The notes: a model not told the origin generated them from the letters alone. Shown: positions 14,461 through 23,727, counted from the first letter of the stretch. The stretch: DNA of 64,000 nucleotides from Streptomyces sp. SID12488 (GCF_010548275.1 NZ_JAAGLT010000033.1:1-64000); one strand, 5' to 3'. A program made the numbers and translations.

Positions 14461-17265
14461 GTGACACCCCACCTGTCGAGACGGTTTCTGCTCCAGAGCG
14501 CGATCCTCGCCGCCGCCGCGCCGACGTTCGCCTCCGCCGCCTCCGGCCGGGCCGCCGCCGCTGCCCTGCCCGCGCCGTCCGCCTGGACGCTCCGTCCGTT
14601 CGAGCTGAAGGACGTCTCGCTCGGCCAGGGCGTCTTCGCGAGCAAGCGCCAGCTGATGCTGGACCACGGGCGCGGTTACGACGTGAACCGGCTGCTCCAG
14701 GTGTTCCGCGCCAACGCCGGCCTGTCCACCGGCGGGGCGGTCGCCCCGGGCGGCTGGGAGGGCCTGGACGGCGAGGCCAACGGCAACCTGCGCGGCCACT
14801 ACACCGGCCACTTCCTGAGCATGCTGTCGCAGGCGTACGCGAGCACCGGGGAGCAGGCCTACGCCGACAAGATCGGGACGATGGTCGGCGCGCTGACCGA
14901 CGTGCGCGCGGCGCTGCGCACCGACCCGCGCATGCTCACCGTCACCGGGAAGTGGGGCGGCGCGCACGAGAACGTGCGGGGCTCCTACCAGTACGTGGAC
15001 CTCCCGGCGGCCGTACTGGGCGGTGCCGCGGCGATCACCCTGTCGGTCTGGGTCAAGCCCACGCACGACGCCAACTGGCAGCGGGTCTTCGACTTCGGCA
15101 ACGACACCACCCGGTACATGTACCTGGCCTCCCGCAACGGCAGCGGGGTCCCGCGGTTCGCCATCACCACCAACGGTGCCGGCGGCGAACAGGGCCTCAA
15201 CGGCACCTCCGCACTGCCGCTGAACCAGTGGAGCCACCTCGCGGTGACCATCACCGGCACCACGGGCACCCTCTACGTCAACGGCACCGCCGTCGCCACG
15301 AACACCGCGATGACCGTCAACCCGTCCGCCCTGGGCACCCTCACGAACAACTGGCTCGGCCGCTCGAACTACTCAGGCGACCCCGTCTACTCGGGAGCCT
15401 TCGACGAGTTCAACGTCTACTCGCGCGCCCTGGCCGCCGCCGACATCACCTCACTGCAGAGCAACGAGGCCAAGAAGTCCACCGCGGGGCTCGGCAACCT
15501 CGCCTCGTACTACTTCTCCGCCACCTCCGGCGGCACGTTCGGCGATGCCTCCGGGCGCGGGCTGACCGCCACCCTGCGCCGCACCTGGGGCGGCCCGAGC
15601 CACGCCGGGTTCCTCGCCGCCTACCCGGAGACGCAGTTCATCGCACTGGAGTCGATGACGAGCGGCGACTACACGAAGGTGTGGGCGCCCTACTACACGG
15701 CGCACAAGATCCTCAAGGGTCTGCTGGACGCCTACCTCGCGACGGACGACACCCGGGCGCTGGACCTCGCGTCGGGCATGTGCGACTGGATGTACTCCCG
15801 GCTGTCCAAGCTGCCCGACGCCACCCTGCAGCGGATGTGGGGCATCTTCTCCAGCGGCGAGTTCGGCGGCATCGTCGAGACCATCGTCGACCTGTACACG
15901 ATCACCGCCAAGGCCGATCACCTCGCCCTGGCCAAGCTGTTCGACCTCGACACGCTCATCGACGCGTGCGCGGCCAACACCGACACCCTGAACGGCCTGC
16001 ACGCCAACCAGCACATCCCGATCTTCACCGGATACGTACGGCTGTACGACGCGACGGGTGAGACGCGCTATCTGACCGCCGCGAAGAACTTCTGGGGCAT
16101 GGTCGTCCCGCAGCGCATGTACGGGATCGGCGGCACGAGCACGGGTGAGTTCTGGAAGGCGCGCGGGGTGATCGCGGGGACGGTCAGCGACACCAACGCG
16201 GAGACCTGCTGCGCGTACAACCTGCTCAAGCTGAGCCGGACGCTGTTCTTCCACGAACAGGATCCGAAGTACATGGACTACTACGAGCGGGCCCTCTACA
16301 ACCAGGTGCTCGGCTCCAAGCAGGACAAGGCCGACGCCGAGAAGCCGCTCGTCACGTACTTCATCGGGCTCACGCCCGCGCATGTGCGCGACTACACGCC
16401 CAAGCAGGGCACCACCTGCTGCGAGGGCACGGGCATGGAGAGCGCCACGAAGTACCAGGACTCGGTGTACTTCAAGGCGGCCGACGGCGCCTCCCTGTAC
16501 GTCAACCTGTACAGCCCCTCCACCCTGAACTGGGCCGAGAAGGGCGTCACGGTCACCCAGACCACCGAGTACCCGAAGGAGCAGGGCACCACGCTCACGA
16601 TCGGGGGCGGCAGCGCGGCCTTCGCACTGCGGCTGCGGGTGCCGGTCTGGGCGACGGCCGGGTTCCAGGTGACCGTCAACGGGCAGGCGGTGAGCGGGAC
16701 TCCGGTCGCCGGTAGTTACTTCGCGGTGTCGCGGACCTGGCAGAGCGGCGATGTCGTCCGGATCAGTGTGCCGTTCCGGCTGCGGGTCGAGAAGGCGCTC
16801 GACGACCCGTCGCTCCAGGCCCTGTTCTACGGGCCGGTGAACCTGGTCGCGCGGAGTTCGAGCACCAGCTATCTGTCCGTCGGGCTGTACCGCAACGCCG
16901 CGCTCTCGGGCGATCTGCTGCCCTCCCTGACCCCGGTGAGCGGCAAGCCGCTGCATTACACACTGAACGGCACCGAGTTCGCCCCCTTCTCCGAGGGGAC
17001 CGAGGACCCGACGCACGCCTATGTCCGGCGCGCCGAACCCACGGTCGTGTTCGGGACCGTCTCCTCCGGGGTCGCCAACCCGGCGAAGACCGACGGCACC
17101 ACACTGCTCGACGAGATCTGGGCGGGGGCGCCCTTCGCGAACAAGGCCGCGCTCGTAGCCCGGGTGCGGTCGACCACGGCGGCCTGGGTGACGGCGGGGC
17201 TGCTGACGCAGGCGGCGGCCGACACGGTGGTGAGCACGGCGCAGGCGGCCTCGTACGTGGCCTGA
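14461..17265 (+). CDS. Secreted GH127 beta-L-arabinofuranosidase with inserted LamG-like domain
   Basis: A 934-residue Tat-exported protein (LSRRFLLQSAIL). The GH127 catalytic domain starts at about residue 45 (PFELKDVSLGQGVFASKRQL) but is interrupted at about 174-378 by a LamG-like concanavalin fold (ITLSVWVKPTHDANWQRVFD, LNQWSHLAVTITGTTGTLYV, FDEFNVYSRALAAADI) and resumes with FLAAYPETQFIALESM. The zinc site of GH127 is complete: Glu581, Cys583 (NAETCC) and the Cys653-Cys654 pair (TTCCEGTG), where one of the pair is the known cysteine nucleophile. It would remove beta-L-arabinofuranose from plant glycans or extensin-type glycoproteins. GTG 14461 was chosen with GAGG upstream. A hairpin terminator follows the stop. 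Confidence 0.87.
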   Translation: MTPHLSRRFLLQSAILAAAAPTFASAASGRAAAAALPAPSAWTLRPFELKDVSLGQGVFASKRQLMLDHGRGYDVNRLLQVFRANAGLSTGGAVAPGGWEGLDGEANGNLRGHYTGHFLSMLSQAYASTGEQAYADKIGTMVGALTDVRAALRTDPRMLTVTGKWGGAHENVRGSYQYVDLPAAVLGGAAAITLSVWVKPTHDANWQRVFDFGNDTTRYMYLASRNGSGVPRFAITTNGAGGEQGLNGTSALPLNQWSHLAVTITGTTGTLYVNGTAVATNTAMTVNPSALGTLTNNWLGRSNYSGDPVYSGAFDEFNVYSRALAAADITSLQSNEAKKSTAGLGNLASYYFSATSGGTFGDASGRGLTATLRRTWGGPSHAGFLAAYPETQFIALESMTSGDYTKVWAPYYTAHKILKGLLDAYLATDDTRALDLASGMCDWMYSRLSKLPDATLQRMWGIFSSGEFGGIVETIVDLYTITAKADHLALAKLFDLDTLIDACAANTDTLNGLHANQHIPIFTGYVRLYDATGETRYLTAAKNFWGMVVPQRMYGIGGTSTGEFWKARGVIAGTVSDTNAETCCAYNLLKLSRTLFFHEQDPKYMDYYERALYNQVLGSKQDKADAEKPLVTYFIGLTPAHVRDYTPKQGTTCCEGTGMESATKYQDSVYFKAADGASLYVNLYSPSTLNWAEKGVTVTQTTEYPKEQGTTLTIGGGSAAFALRLRVPVWATAGFQVTVNGQAVSGTPVAGSYFAVSRTWQSGDVVRISVPFRLRVEKALDDPSLQALFYGPVNLVARSSSTSYLSVGLYRNAALSGDLLPSLTPVSGKPLHYTLNGTEFAPFSEGTEDPTHAYVRRAEPTVVFGTVSSGVANPAKTDGTTLLDEIWAGAPFANKAALVARVRSTTAAWVTAGLLTQAAADTVVSTAQAASYVA

Positions 17266-17289
17266 CCGTCGTACGTCTGCTGATCATCG

Positions 17290-17323
17290 CTGGCGGTACC
17301 CCTGACCCGAGGGGTGCCGCCAG
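17290..17323 (+). terminator. Hairpin terminator after GH127
   Basis: CTGGCGGTACCCCT pairs with AGGGGTGCCGCCAG across a 6-nt loop (one T-G pair in a 14-bp stem), 24 bp after the stop codon. It probably ends the PL9/GH43/GH127 transcription unit. Confidence 0.8.
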
Positions 17324-17467
17324 TCCTGCGTACGGACGACCGTCGAGGGCGCCTGTACTGCGTTCTCAGTAGTCGCGATTGTCGGCAGGCGCACGACGAC
17401 GGGAGGGGGTCGGTCCCGGGAACCTTGTCGGGTACCCGAGATCCGATGATGTGGAGACCTCCCCCTC

Positions 17468-19681
17468 GTGGCCACCTTCCTGTACAAGCTGGGCCGACTG
17501 GCCTTCCGGCGGCGCTGGTACGTCGCCCTGATGTGGCTGGCGGTGCTCGCCGCCGTCGGTGCCGGTGCCGCGACCGCGCCCGCCGCTCCCGACGCGGACA
17601 ACACGATGCCGGGAATCGAGTCCCAGAAGGCCTTCGACCTGATGGACCAGCGGTTCCCCGGCTCCAACGCGCACGGCGCGAACGCCCGGGTGGTGTTCGT
17701 GGCGCCGGGCGGCGAGAAGGTCACCGCCACCGAGAACAGGGCGGCGATCGAGAAGTTCGTGGGCGAGATGGCCGACGGTTCACAGGTCGCGTCCGCCACG
17801 GACCCCTTCCAGGCACAGGCGGTCAGCGAAAACGCCTCGACGGCGTACGCCACCGTCAGCTACAAGGCGAAGCCCGACGATCTCACCGACGCCACCAAGA
17901 CCCGTCTCAAGGACGCCGTCAAGGAGGCACAGAGCTCGGGGCTGACCGTCGAGGTCGGCGGTACGGCGCTGGCGACGACGCCCTCGGCGGGCGGCGCCGC
18001 GGAGGCGATCGGTATCGCCATCGCGGCCCTCGTCCTGATCGTCACCTTCGGTTCACTGGCCGCCGCCGGGCTGCCGCTGCTGACCGCGGTCATCGGGGTG
18101 GGCGTCAGCATGGCGTCGATCCTGGCGCTGAGCAGCACGCTCGGTCTGTCCTCGACGACCGGGACGCTCGCCAGCATGCTGGGGCTGGCCTGCGGTATCG
18201 ACTACGCCGTGTTCATCGTCTCCCGGTACCGGGAGGAGCGCGGCAAGGGGCACGGCCCGCAGGAAGCGGCGGCTCTGGCGACCGGTACCGCCGGTTCGGC
18301 GGTCGTCTTCGCCGGTCTCACCGTCGTCATCGCGCTGGCCGGGCTGATGGTGGTCGGCGTGCCGATGCTGACGAAGATGGGGCTCGCGGCAGCCGGCGCT
18401 GTCGGCGTGGGCGTGCTCATCGCGCTGACACTGGTGCCGGCCCTGGTCGGGTTCTGGCCGAATGCCCTGCTCTCGCGCTCCACCAGGAAGACCGGGCAGA
18501 TCAAGGAGGCCGACGAGCACAACGGCGGCACCCGCTGGGCCCGGTTCGTGCTGCGCCGCCCGATCCCGGTACTGATCGCCTCGGTGGCCGGTCTCGGCGC
18601 CCTCGCGATACCCGTGATGGACCTCCAGCTGGGCACGTCCGGCGACGAGGCCAAGCCGACCTCCACCACCGAGCGCCGCGCCTACGACGACCTCGCGACG
18701 GCCTTCGGCCCCGGCTTCAACGGGCCCCTGACGATCGTCGTGGACGCCGAGGGGGCTGCCGACGCCAAGGGCGCGGTGGCGACGATCTCCGAGAAGATCG
18801 CCGCCACGAAGGGGGTCGTGTCCGTCTCGCCGGCCCGCTTCAATCCCGCCGGCGACACGGCGATCTTCTCCGCCGTCCCGGCCGACGCGCCGACCAGCAC
18901 GAAGACCCAGGATCTCGTCAAAAGCATCCGGTCCGAGCGGGCGGCCACGGTGTCCGGCACGGACGCGGAGTTCAGCGTCACCGGCAGCACGGCGGCGAAC
19001 ATCGACGTCGCCCAGAAGATGCAGGACGCGCTGGTCCCGTATCTGATCGTGGTCGTGGGTCTGGCCATCGTGCTGCTCCTGCTGGTCTTCCGGTCGATCC
19101 TGGTCCCCGTCAAGGCGGCCCTCGGATTCCTCCTTTCGGTGCTGGCGGCGCTCGGCTCCGTCATCGCGGTGTTCCAGTGGGGCTGGGGCGCCTCGCTCCT
19201 GGGCGTCGAGACGACCGGTCCGATCATGAGCATGATGCCGATCTTCCTGGTGGGCATCGTCTTCGGCCTCGCGATGGACTACGAGGTGTTCCTGGTCGCC
19301 CGGATGCGGGAGGCGTACGTCCACGGTGACGGGCCCGCGCAGGCGGTCGTCACCGGGTTCCGGTACAGCGCGCGGGTCGTGGTCGCCGCCGCGCTGATCA
19401 TGATGGCCGTCTTCTCCGGGTTCATCGGGGCCGGCGAGTCCATCATCAAGATGATCGGCTTCGGACTTGCCGTGGCCGTCCTGTTCGACGCCTTCGTGGT
19501 CCGGATGGCGTTCGTCCCCGCCGTACTGGCCCTGCTCGGCAAGGCCGCCTGGTGGATGCCGGGCTGGCTGGACAAGGTGCTGCCCAAGGTCGACGTGGAG
19601 GGCGAGGCACTCGCCCACCGGGCGGCCACACCCGAGAACGGGGCGGACGGAACGGCAGACCGGGAGGCGGTCCGGGTCTGA
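17468..19681 (+). CDS. MMPL-family (RND) membrane transporter
   Basis: A 737-residue protein with the MMPL/RND layout: an N-terminal helix (YVALMWLAVLAAVGAGAA), a periplasm-type loop (residues about 45-170), a block of helices with the family signature GLACGIDYAVFIVSRYREER, a second extracytoplasmic loop (about 375-510) and a second helix block with the paired signature FGLAMDYEVFLVARMREAY. The intramembrane Asp-Tyr pairs couple proton flow to export of lipids or drugs. It starts with GTG at 17468. The C-terminal tail is cytosolic and acidic. It is insulated from the downstream two-component genes by a strong hairpin, so it is not necessarily their target. Confidence 0.9.
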   Translation: MATFLYKLGRLAFRRRWYVALMWLAVLAAVGAGAATAPAAPDADNTMPGIESQKAFDLMDQRFPGSNAHGANARVVFVAPGGEKVTATENRAAIEKFVGEMADGSQVASATDPFQAQAVSENASTAYATVSYKAKPDDLTDATKTRLKDAVKEAQSSGLTVEVGGTALATTPSAGGAAEAIGIAIAALVLIVTFGSLAAAGLPLLTAVIGVGVSMASILALSSTLGLSSTTGTLASMLGLACGIDYAVFIVSRYREERGKGHGPQEAAALATGTAGSAVVFAGLTVVIALAGLMVVGVPMLTKMGLAAAGAVGVGVLIALTLVPALVGFWPNALLSRSTRKTGQIKEADEHNGGTRWARFVLRRPIPVLIASVAGLGALAIPVMDLQLGTSGDEAKPTSTTERRAYDDLATAFGPGFNGPLTIVVDAEGAADAKGAVATISEKIAATKGVVSVSPARFNPAGDTAIFSAVPADAPTSTKTQDLVKSIRSERAATVSGTDAEFSVTGSTAANIDVAQKMQDALVPYLIVVVGLAIVLLLLVFRSILVPVKAALGFLLSVLAALGSVIAVFQWGWGASLLGVETTGPIMSMMPIFLVGIVFGLAMDYEVFLVARMREAYVHGDGPAQAVVTGFRYSARVVVAAALIMMAVFSGFIGAGESIIKMIGFGLAVAVLFDAFVVRMAFVPAVLALLGKAAWWMPGWLDKVLPKVDVEGEALAHRAATPENGADGTADREAVRV

Positions 19682-19699
19682 CATTCGGCCGTACGCCCT

Positions 19700-19734
19700 G
19701 AGGGCCGCCCGTGCTGGACACACGGGCGGCCCTC
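19700..19734 (+). terminator. Hairpin terminator after the MMPL gene
   Basis: GAGGGCCGCCCGTG and CACGGGCGGCCCTC form a perfect 14-bp stem with a 7-nt loop, 18 bp after the MMPL stop. It separates that gene from the histidine kinase gene. Confidence 0.88.
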
Positions 19735-19796
19735 GCCGGACGTCGTGACGCGCTGTCGTGGACCATGGGTCCACACCCTTCGACCGGAGAGAGCCG

Positions 19797-21020
19797 ATGA
19801 GCATCGACATCGAGCGTCACATCGCGGACCATCCCCGTGTCGTCGACACGGTGACCGTCGTGACGCTGTTCGTCCTCTTCCTGGTCGGCGCCCGGATCAG
19901 CCTGCCCGGCGCCACCCAGCGCGAGGCCCTGTGGCCCGCCGTTGTCATCGCCGTCAACGCGTGCGCGGGCGTGCTGCTGCGCCGCAGCCATCCGCGTACG
20001 GCCGTCGTCGTGACCACGGTCTGTGCCATGACGGCGAGTGCGCTGGGCTATCTGCTCACCGTGCTGATGCTGGCCCCCGCCATGGTGGCGATCTACTGGC
20101 TGGCGGTCCTCACCGACCGGCGGACGACCCGCTACTACTGCGTCGGAGTGATCGTCATGCTGGTGGCCACGGCCACGATCCTCGACCCGGTCGACCACCC
20201 GCTCGTCCTCAAGACGGTCGCCCCCGTCGCCTATGTACTCCTCCCGGTCGCCACCGGCAGTGCGCGACGCATGCGCCGCGCCTATCTGGACGCCGTGCAC
20301 GCCCGGGCCGAGCACGCCGAGCGGACCCGCGAGGAGGAGGCCCGCCACCGGGTGACCGAGGAGCGCATGCGCATCGCCCGGGAGCTGCACGACGTCGTCG
20401 CCCACCATCTGGCCCTGGCCAACGCCCAGGCGACCACCGCCGCGCATCTCGCGCGCAGCAACCCCGAGCAGACCCGCCGGATGCTCAACGACCTCACCGG
20501 CACCACCTCCTCGGCGCTGCGCGAGCTCAAGGCCACCGTCGGTCTGCTGCGCCACGCCGACGACGTCGACACCCCCCTGGAACCGGCCCCCGGGCTCTCC
20601 CGGCTCCCCGAGCTGATCGACACGGTCCAGTCCGCCGGGGTCGGTGTCACCCTCACCACGCAGGGCAAGGAGCGCCCGCTGTCCCCGGGGGTGGACCTGA
20701 CGGCGTTCCGGATCGTGCAGGAAGCGCTCACCAACATCACCAAGCACGCCGTCGGAGCGACGGCATGCGTGCGGCTCGCGTACTCGGCGGACCGGCTGAG
20801 CATCACGGTCACCAACAACGCCATCGCCACCGCCACGGTCCTCGCCGGCCCCGCCGTAGCAGTGCCGGCGCGCGGTTTCGGTCTCATCGGGATGCGGGAG
20901 CGCGCCCAGTCCGTCGGCGGCGACCTGGAGGCAGGACACCGCCCGGAGGGCGGCTTCGAGGTCTCCACCGCGCTGCCCCTCTACCCCCAGCCCTCGGAAG
21001 AAGAAGAGCGCACCCCATGA
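19797..21020 (+). CDS. NarL-system sensor histidine kinase (HisKA_3)
   Basis: A 407-residue kinase with about four to five N-terminal membrane helices (residues about 20-150: VVTLFVLFLVGARI, ALWPAVVIAVNACAGVLL, ALGYLLTVLMLAPAMVAIYW, GVIVMLVATATIL), no extracytoplasmic sensor domain, then a HisKA_3 dimerisation helix with phospho-acceptor His198 (RELHDVVAHHLA) and a HATPase domain (FRIVQEALTNITKHA, GFGLIGMRERAQSVGG). ATG 19797 is preceded by GGAGAGAG. Its TGA overlaps the regulator's ATG (ATGA). The signal is unknown; kinases of this shape often sense membrane or cell-envelope stress. Confidence 0.9.
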   Translation: MSIDIERHIADHPRVVDTVTVVTLFVLFLVGARISLPGATQREALWPAVVIAVNACAGVLLRRSHPRTAVVVTTVCAMTASALGYLLTVLMLAPAMVAIYWLAVLTDRRTTRYYCVGVIVMLVATATILDPVDHPLVLKTVAPVAYVLLPVATGSARRMRRAYLDAVHARAEHAERTREEEARHRVTEERMRIARELHDVVAHHLALANAQATTAAHLARSNPEQTRRMLNDLTGTTSSALRELKATVGLLRHADDVDTPLEPAPGLSRLPELIDTVQSAGVGVTLTTQGKERPLSPGVDLTAFRIVQEALTNITKHAVGATACVRLAYSADRLSITVTNNAIATATVLAGPAVAVPARGFGLIGMRERAQSVGGDLEAGHRPEGGFEVSTALPLYPQPSEEEERTP

Positions 21021-21700
21021 CCATTCGCGTCCTGCTCGCCGACGACCAGGCACTGCTCCGGGCGACGTTCCGGATCCTGATCGACTCCGAGGCCGACATG
21101 ACGGTGATCGGTGAGGCCACCGACGGCCGGGAGGCGGTCGAGGCGACCCGCGCCCACCTCCCCGACGTGGTCCTCATGGACATCCGGATGCCCGGCACCG
21201 ACGGGCTGGCCGCCACCGCCGCGATCTGCGCCGACCCGGAACTGTCCGCGACGCGTGTGCTGATCCTGACGACGTTCGAGACGGACGAGTACGTGGCCCA
21301 GGCGCTGCGGGCCGGCGCCAGCGGTTTCCTCGGCAAGGACGTCACCGCAGAGGCGCTGCTCGCCGGCATCCGCACGGTGGCCTCCGGTGAGTCCCTCCTC
21401 TCCCCCAACGCCACCCGCACCCTCATCACCCGCTTCCTCAACTCCCCTGCTCCGGGAATGCAGTTGGCGACCCCGGAGGCGCTCGCCGCGCTCACCACCC
21501 GGGAACGGGAGGTGATGTGCCTGGCGGCCGAGGGCGGGTCGAACGACGAGATCGCGGAGAAGCTGTACGTCAGCCCACTGACCGTCCGTACTCACGTACA
21601 CCGCGCGATGACGAAGCTGGGCGCCCGCGACCGGGCCCAACTGGTCGTCATCGCCTACCAGTCGGGGCTGGTGCGGGCCCTGCCGCCGCAGGCGTCGTGA
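21017..21700 (+). CDS. NarL/LuxR-type response regulator
   Basis: A 227-residue regulator coupled to the upstream kinase by a 4-nt overlap. Receiver domain 1-125: acidic pair Asp9/Asp10, phosphorylation site Asp55 (VVLMDIRMPGTDG), switch Thr (ILTTFETDEY), Lys in GFLGKDV. The LuxR-type HTH covers about 155-220 (LTTREREVMCLAAEGGSNDE, VSPLTVRTHVHRAMTKLGAR). It should bind DNA as a dimer on phosphorylation. Targets are not evident; the MMPL gene upstream is a candidate only by proximity. It ends next to a 121-bp tandem duplication. Confidence 0.93.
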   Translation: MTIRVLLADDQALLRATFRILIDSEADMTVIGEATDGREAVEATRAHLPDVVLMDIRMPGTDGLAATAAICADPELSATRVLILTTFETDEYVAQALRAGASGFLGKDVTAEALLAGIRTVASGESLLSPNATRTLITRFLNSPAPGMQLATPEALAALTTREREVMCLAAEGGSNDEIAEKLYVSPLTVRTHVHRAMTKLGARDRAQLVVIAYQSGLVRALPPQAS

Positions 21701-21802
21701 GACGCGGGACGACAGGGTCCCCGTTCCGGTTCGCTCCGCTGGGCCGCGGCGACGGAGTCCGCCGGTTGCCTCCCCCTGCCACGGCGGGCGGCGAACCGAC
21801 CG

Positions 21803-22054
21803 GCCGTGGCCGTCCCCACGGCGCGGACGCCGATCACAACGAGGCTGCCGCCGGGCTGGGCGGCTTCGCCGGGATGCCCGTCAGTCGCCGACAGCCGTCG
21901 GCTGCACCGTCTCGTCCGTCGGTGCCGTGGCCGCCCCCACGGCGCGGACGCCGATCACAACGAGGCTGCCGCCGGGCTGGGCGGCTTCGCCGGGATGCCC
22001 GTCAGTCGCCGACAGCCGTCGGCTGCACCGTCTCGTCCGTCGGTGCCGTGGCCG
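21803..22054. repeat. 121-bp perfect tandem duplication at the antiporter 3' end
   Basis: Two 121-bp units (21803-21923 and 21924-22044) differ only at the T/C next to the unit start, and a 10-bp third start (GCCGTGGCCG, 22045-22054) follows. The short GCCGTGGCCG word bounds each unit, which fits slippage or unequal exchange between short repeats. The right unit contains the last 40 or so coding bases and stop codon (22002-22004) of the antiporter gene plus downstream DNA; the left unit is a second, non-functional copy of that tail. It fills most of the 301 bp between the regulator gene and the antiporter. Confidence 0.92.
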
Positions 22055-23234
22055 CCGCCCCTGGGCGGGCGCGGCCGGCTCGCCACGCGCCGACCCTTGC
22101 GGCCAGCGGCTCGGTCCAGCGGGCGGTGAGCGGGCCGGCGACGACCAGGATCAGGACGTACGCCGTGGCCAGCGGGCCGAGGTCGGACTCGATGCCGGCG
22201 GTGACCGCGAGGCCCGCGATGACGATGGAGAACTCACCGCGGGCGACGAGCGCGCCGCCCGCCCGCCAGCGGCCCTTGACCGAGACTCCGGCGCGGCGGG
22301 CCGCCCAGTAACCGGTGGCGATCTTGGTGCCCGCCGTGACGACGGCCAGGGCGAGGGCAGGCAGCAGCACGGGCGGGATGCTGGCCGGGTCGGTGTGCAG
22401 CCCGAAGAAGACGAAGAAGATGGCCGCGAACAGGTCCCTGAGCGGACTGAGCAGGGTGTGCGCGCCCTCCGCGACCTCCCCCGACAGTGCGATCCCGACG
22501 AGGAACGCCCCGACGGCGGCGGACACCTGGAGCTCCTGGGCGATGCCCGCGACGAGGATGGTCAGGCCGAGGACGACCAGCAGCAGCTTCTCGGGGTCGT
22601 CGCTGGAGACGAAGCGGGAGATGACCCGGCCGAAGCGGACGGCCACGAACAGCACCAGTCCGGCGGCGCCCAGCGCGATCGCCAGCGTCACACTGCCCGC
22701 CGCGAGCGAGACACCGGCCACCAGCGCGGTGACGATCGGCAGGTAGACCGCCATCGCCAGGTCTTCCAGGACCAGGATGCTGAGGATCACCGGGGTCTCG
22801 CGGTTGCCGACGCGGCCCAGGTCGCCCAGCACCTTGGCGATGACACCGGAGGACGAGATCCAGGTGACCCCGGCGAGCACGACGGCGGCGACCGGGCCCC
22901 AGCCCAGCAGCAGTGCGGCGGCGGCACCCGGGAGCGCGTTCAGGGTGAAGTCCACCAGGCCGGACGGGTAGTGGGACTTGAGGTTGGAGACGAGGTCGCT
23001 GGCCGTGTACTCGAGGCCGAGCATCAGCAGCAGCAGGATGACGCCGATCTCGGCGCCGGTGGCGATGAACTCCTCGCTCGCGCCGAGCGGCAGCAGCCCG
23101 CCCTTGCCGAAGGCGAGACCGGCGAGCAGATAGAGGGGAATCGGGGAGAAGCTGAGCCGGGCGGCCATCCGGCCGAGCAGCCCGAGAGCGAGGATGACGG
23201 CGCCGAACTCGATCAGCAGGACCTGGGAGTGCAT
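22002..23234 (-). CDS. CPA2 cation/proton antiporter (KhtU-like)
   Basis: A 410-residue membrane protein with 12 or so helices and the monovalent cation/proton antiporter-2 pattern (LGLLGRMAARLSFSPIPLYL, GAEIGVILLLLMLGLEY, WISSSGVIAKVLGDLGR, ILVLEDLAMAVYLP, GAFLVGIALSG, LFAAIFFVFFGLHTD, ALVARGEFSIVIAGLA). It lacks the C-terminal RCK domains of KefB; instead the upstream gene supplies a separate TrkA_C protein, as in the KhtTU potassium/proton system. The start at 23234 (MHSQVLLIE) follows GGGAG/GAG. It ends inside a 121-bp tandem duplication, so the last 13 or so residues are encoded in repeat DNA. A role in potassium efflux and pH or osmotic balance is inferred. Confidence 0.88.
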   Translation of the reverse strand: MHSQVLLIEFGAVILALGLLGRMAARLSFSPIPLYLLAGLAFGKGGLLPLGASEEFIATGAEIGVILLLLMLGLEYTASDLVSNLKSHYPSGLVDFTLNALPGAAAALLLGWGPVAAVVLAGVTWISSSGVIAKVLGDLGRVGNRETPVILSILVLEDLAMAVYLPIVTALVAGVSLAAGSVTLAIALGAAGLVLFVAVRFGRVISRFVSSDDPEKLLLVVLGLTILVAGIAQELQVSAAVGAFLVGIALSGEVAEGAHTLLSPLRDLFAAIFFVFFGLHTDPASIPPVLLPALALAVVTAGTKIATGYWAARRAGVSVKGRWRAGGALVARGEFSIVIAGLAVTAGIESDLGPLATAYVLILVVAGPLTARWTEPLAARVGAWRAGRARPGAAATAPTDETVQPTAVGD

Positions 23235-23241
23235 GGCGCTC

Positions 23242-23727
23242 TCACTCCCGTCCGAGTATCGCCGCGGCGGCGTCGACGCCCTCACGGGTGCCGATCACGA
23301 TGATGACGTCCCCGCCGGCCAGCCGGAAGGCGGGCGTCGGGGAGGGGATCGCCTCGGCCCGCCGCAGCACGGCGACCACGGAAGCGCCGGTCTCCGTCCG
23401 CATTTTCGTCTCCCCGAGCACCCGTCCGTTCCAGCGCGAGCCGGCGGCCACCTCCACCCGCTCCGCCACCAGCCCCAGCGGCGTCGTGGACAGCAGACTG
23501 GAGCTGTGGTGCGAGGGACTCAGCGCGTCGATCAGCGAGGCGGCCTCGGGCGCGGTCAGCCGCAGCGACTGGGCGCACGAGTCCGGATCGTCGTCCCGGT
23601 ACAGGCTCACGGTTCGGCCGCCGTCGCGGTGGGCCACCACCGACAGATGCCGTTGCTCACGCGTGACGAGGTCGTACTGAACTCCTATGCCCGGCAACGG
23701 AGTAGCCCGCAGGCGTGGCGCAGACAC
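23242..23727 (-). CDS. TrkA_C-domain regulator of the antiporter (KhtT-like)
   Basis: A 161-residue soluble protein. The N-terminal 70 residues resemble the KhtT N-domain (LPGIGVQYDLVTREQRHLSV); the C-terminal 75 are an RCK_C/TrkA_C domain (ERVEVAAGSRWNGRVLGETK, TGASVVAVLRRAE, FRLAGGDVIIVIGTREGVD). In B. subtilis the equivalent protein gates its partner antiporter in response to nucleotides. It starts with GTG at 23727 behind AGGGGA and ends 7 bp before the antiporter start, so they form an operon. Confidence 0.88.
   Translation of the reverse strand: MSAPRLRATPLPGIGVQYDLVTREQRHLSVVAHRDGGRTVSLYRDDDPDSCAQSLRLTAPEAASLIDALSPSHHSSSLLSTTPLGLVAERVEVAAGSRWNGRVLGETKMRTETGASVVAVLRRAEAIPSPTPAFRLAGGDVIIVIGTREGVDAAAAILGRE

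Noticed and set aside
17265..17468. Possible promoter motif or small gene between GH127 and MMPL genes
   Set aside because: Only the hairpin is clear; no convincing hexamers or small frame with a ribosome site were seen.
21517..23303. Plus-strand frames across the antiporter gene
   Set aside because: They are antisense shadows of the antiporter with acidic, low-complexity translations and no ribosome site.
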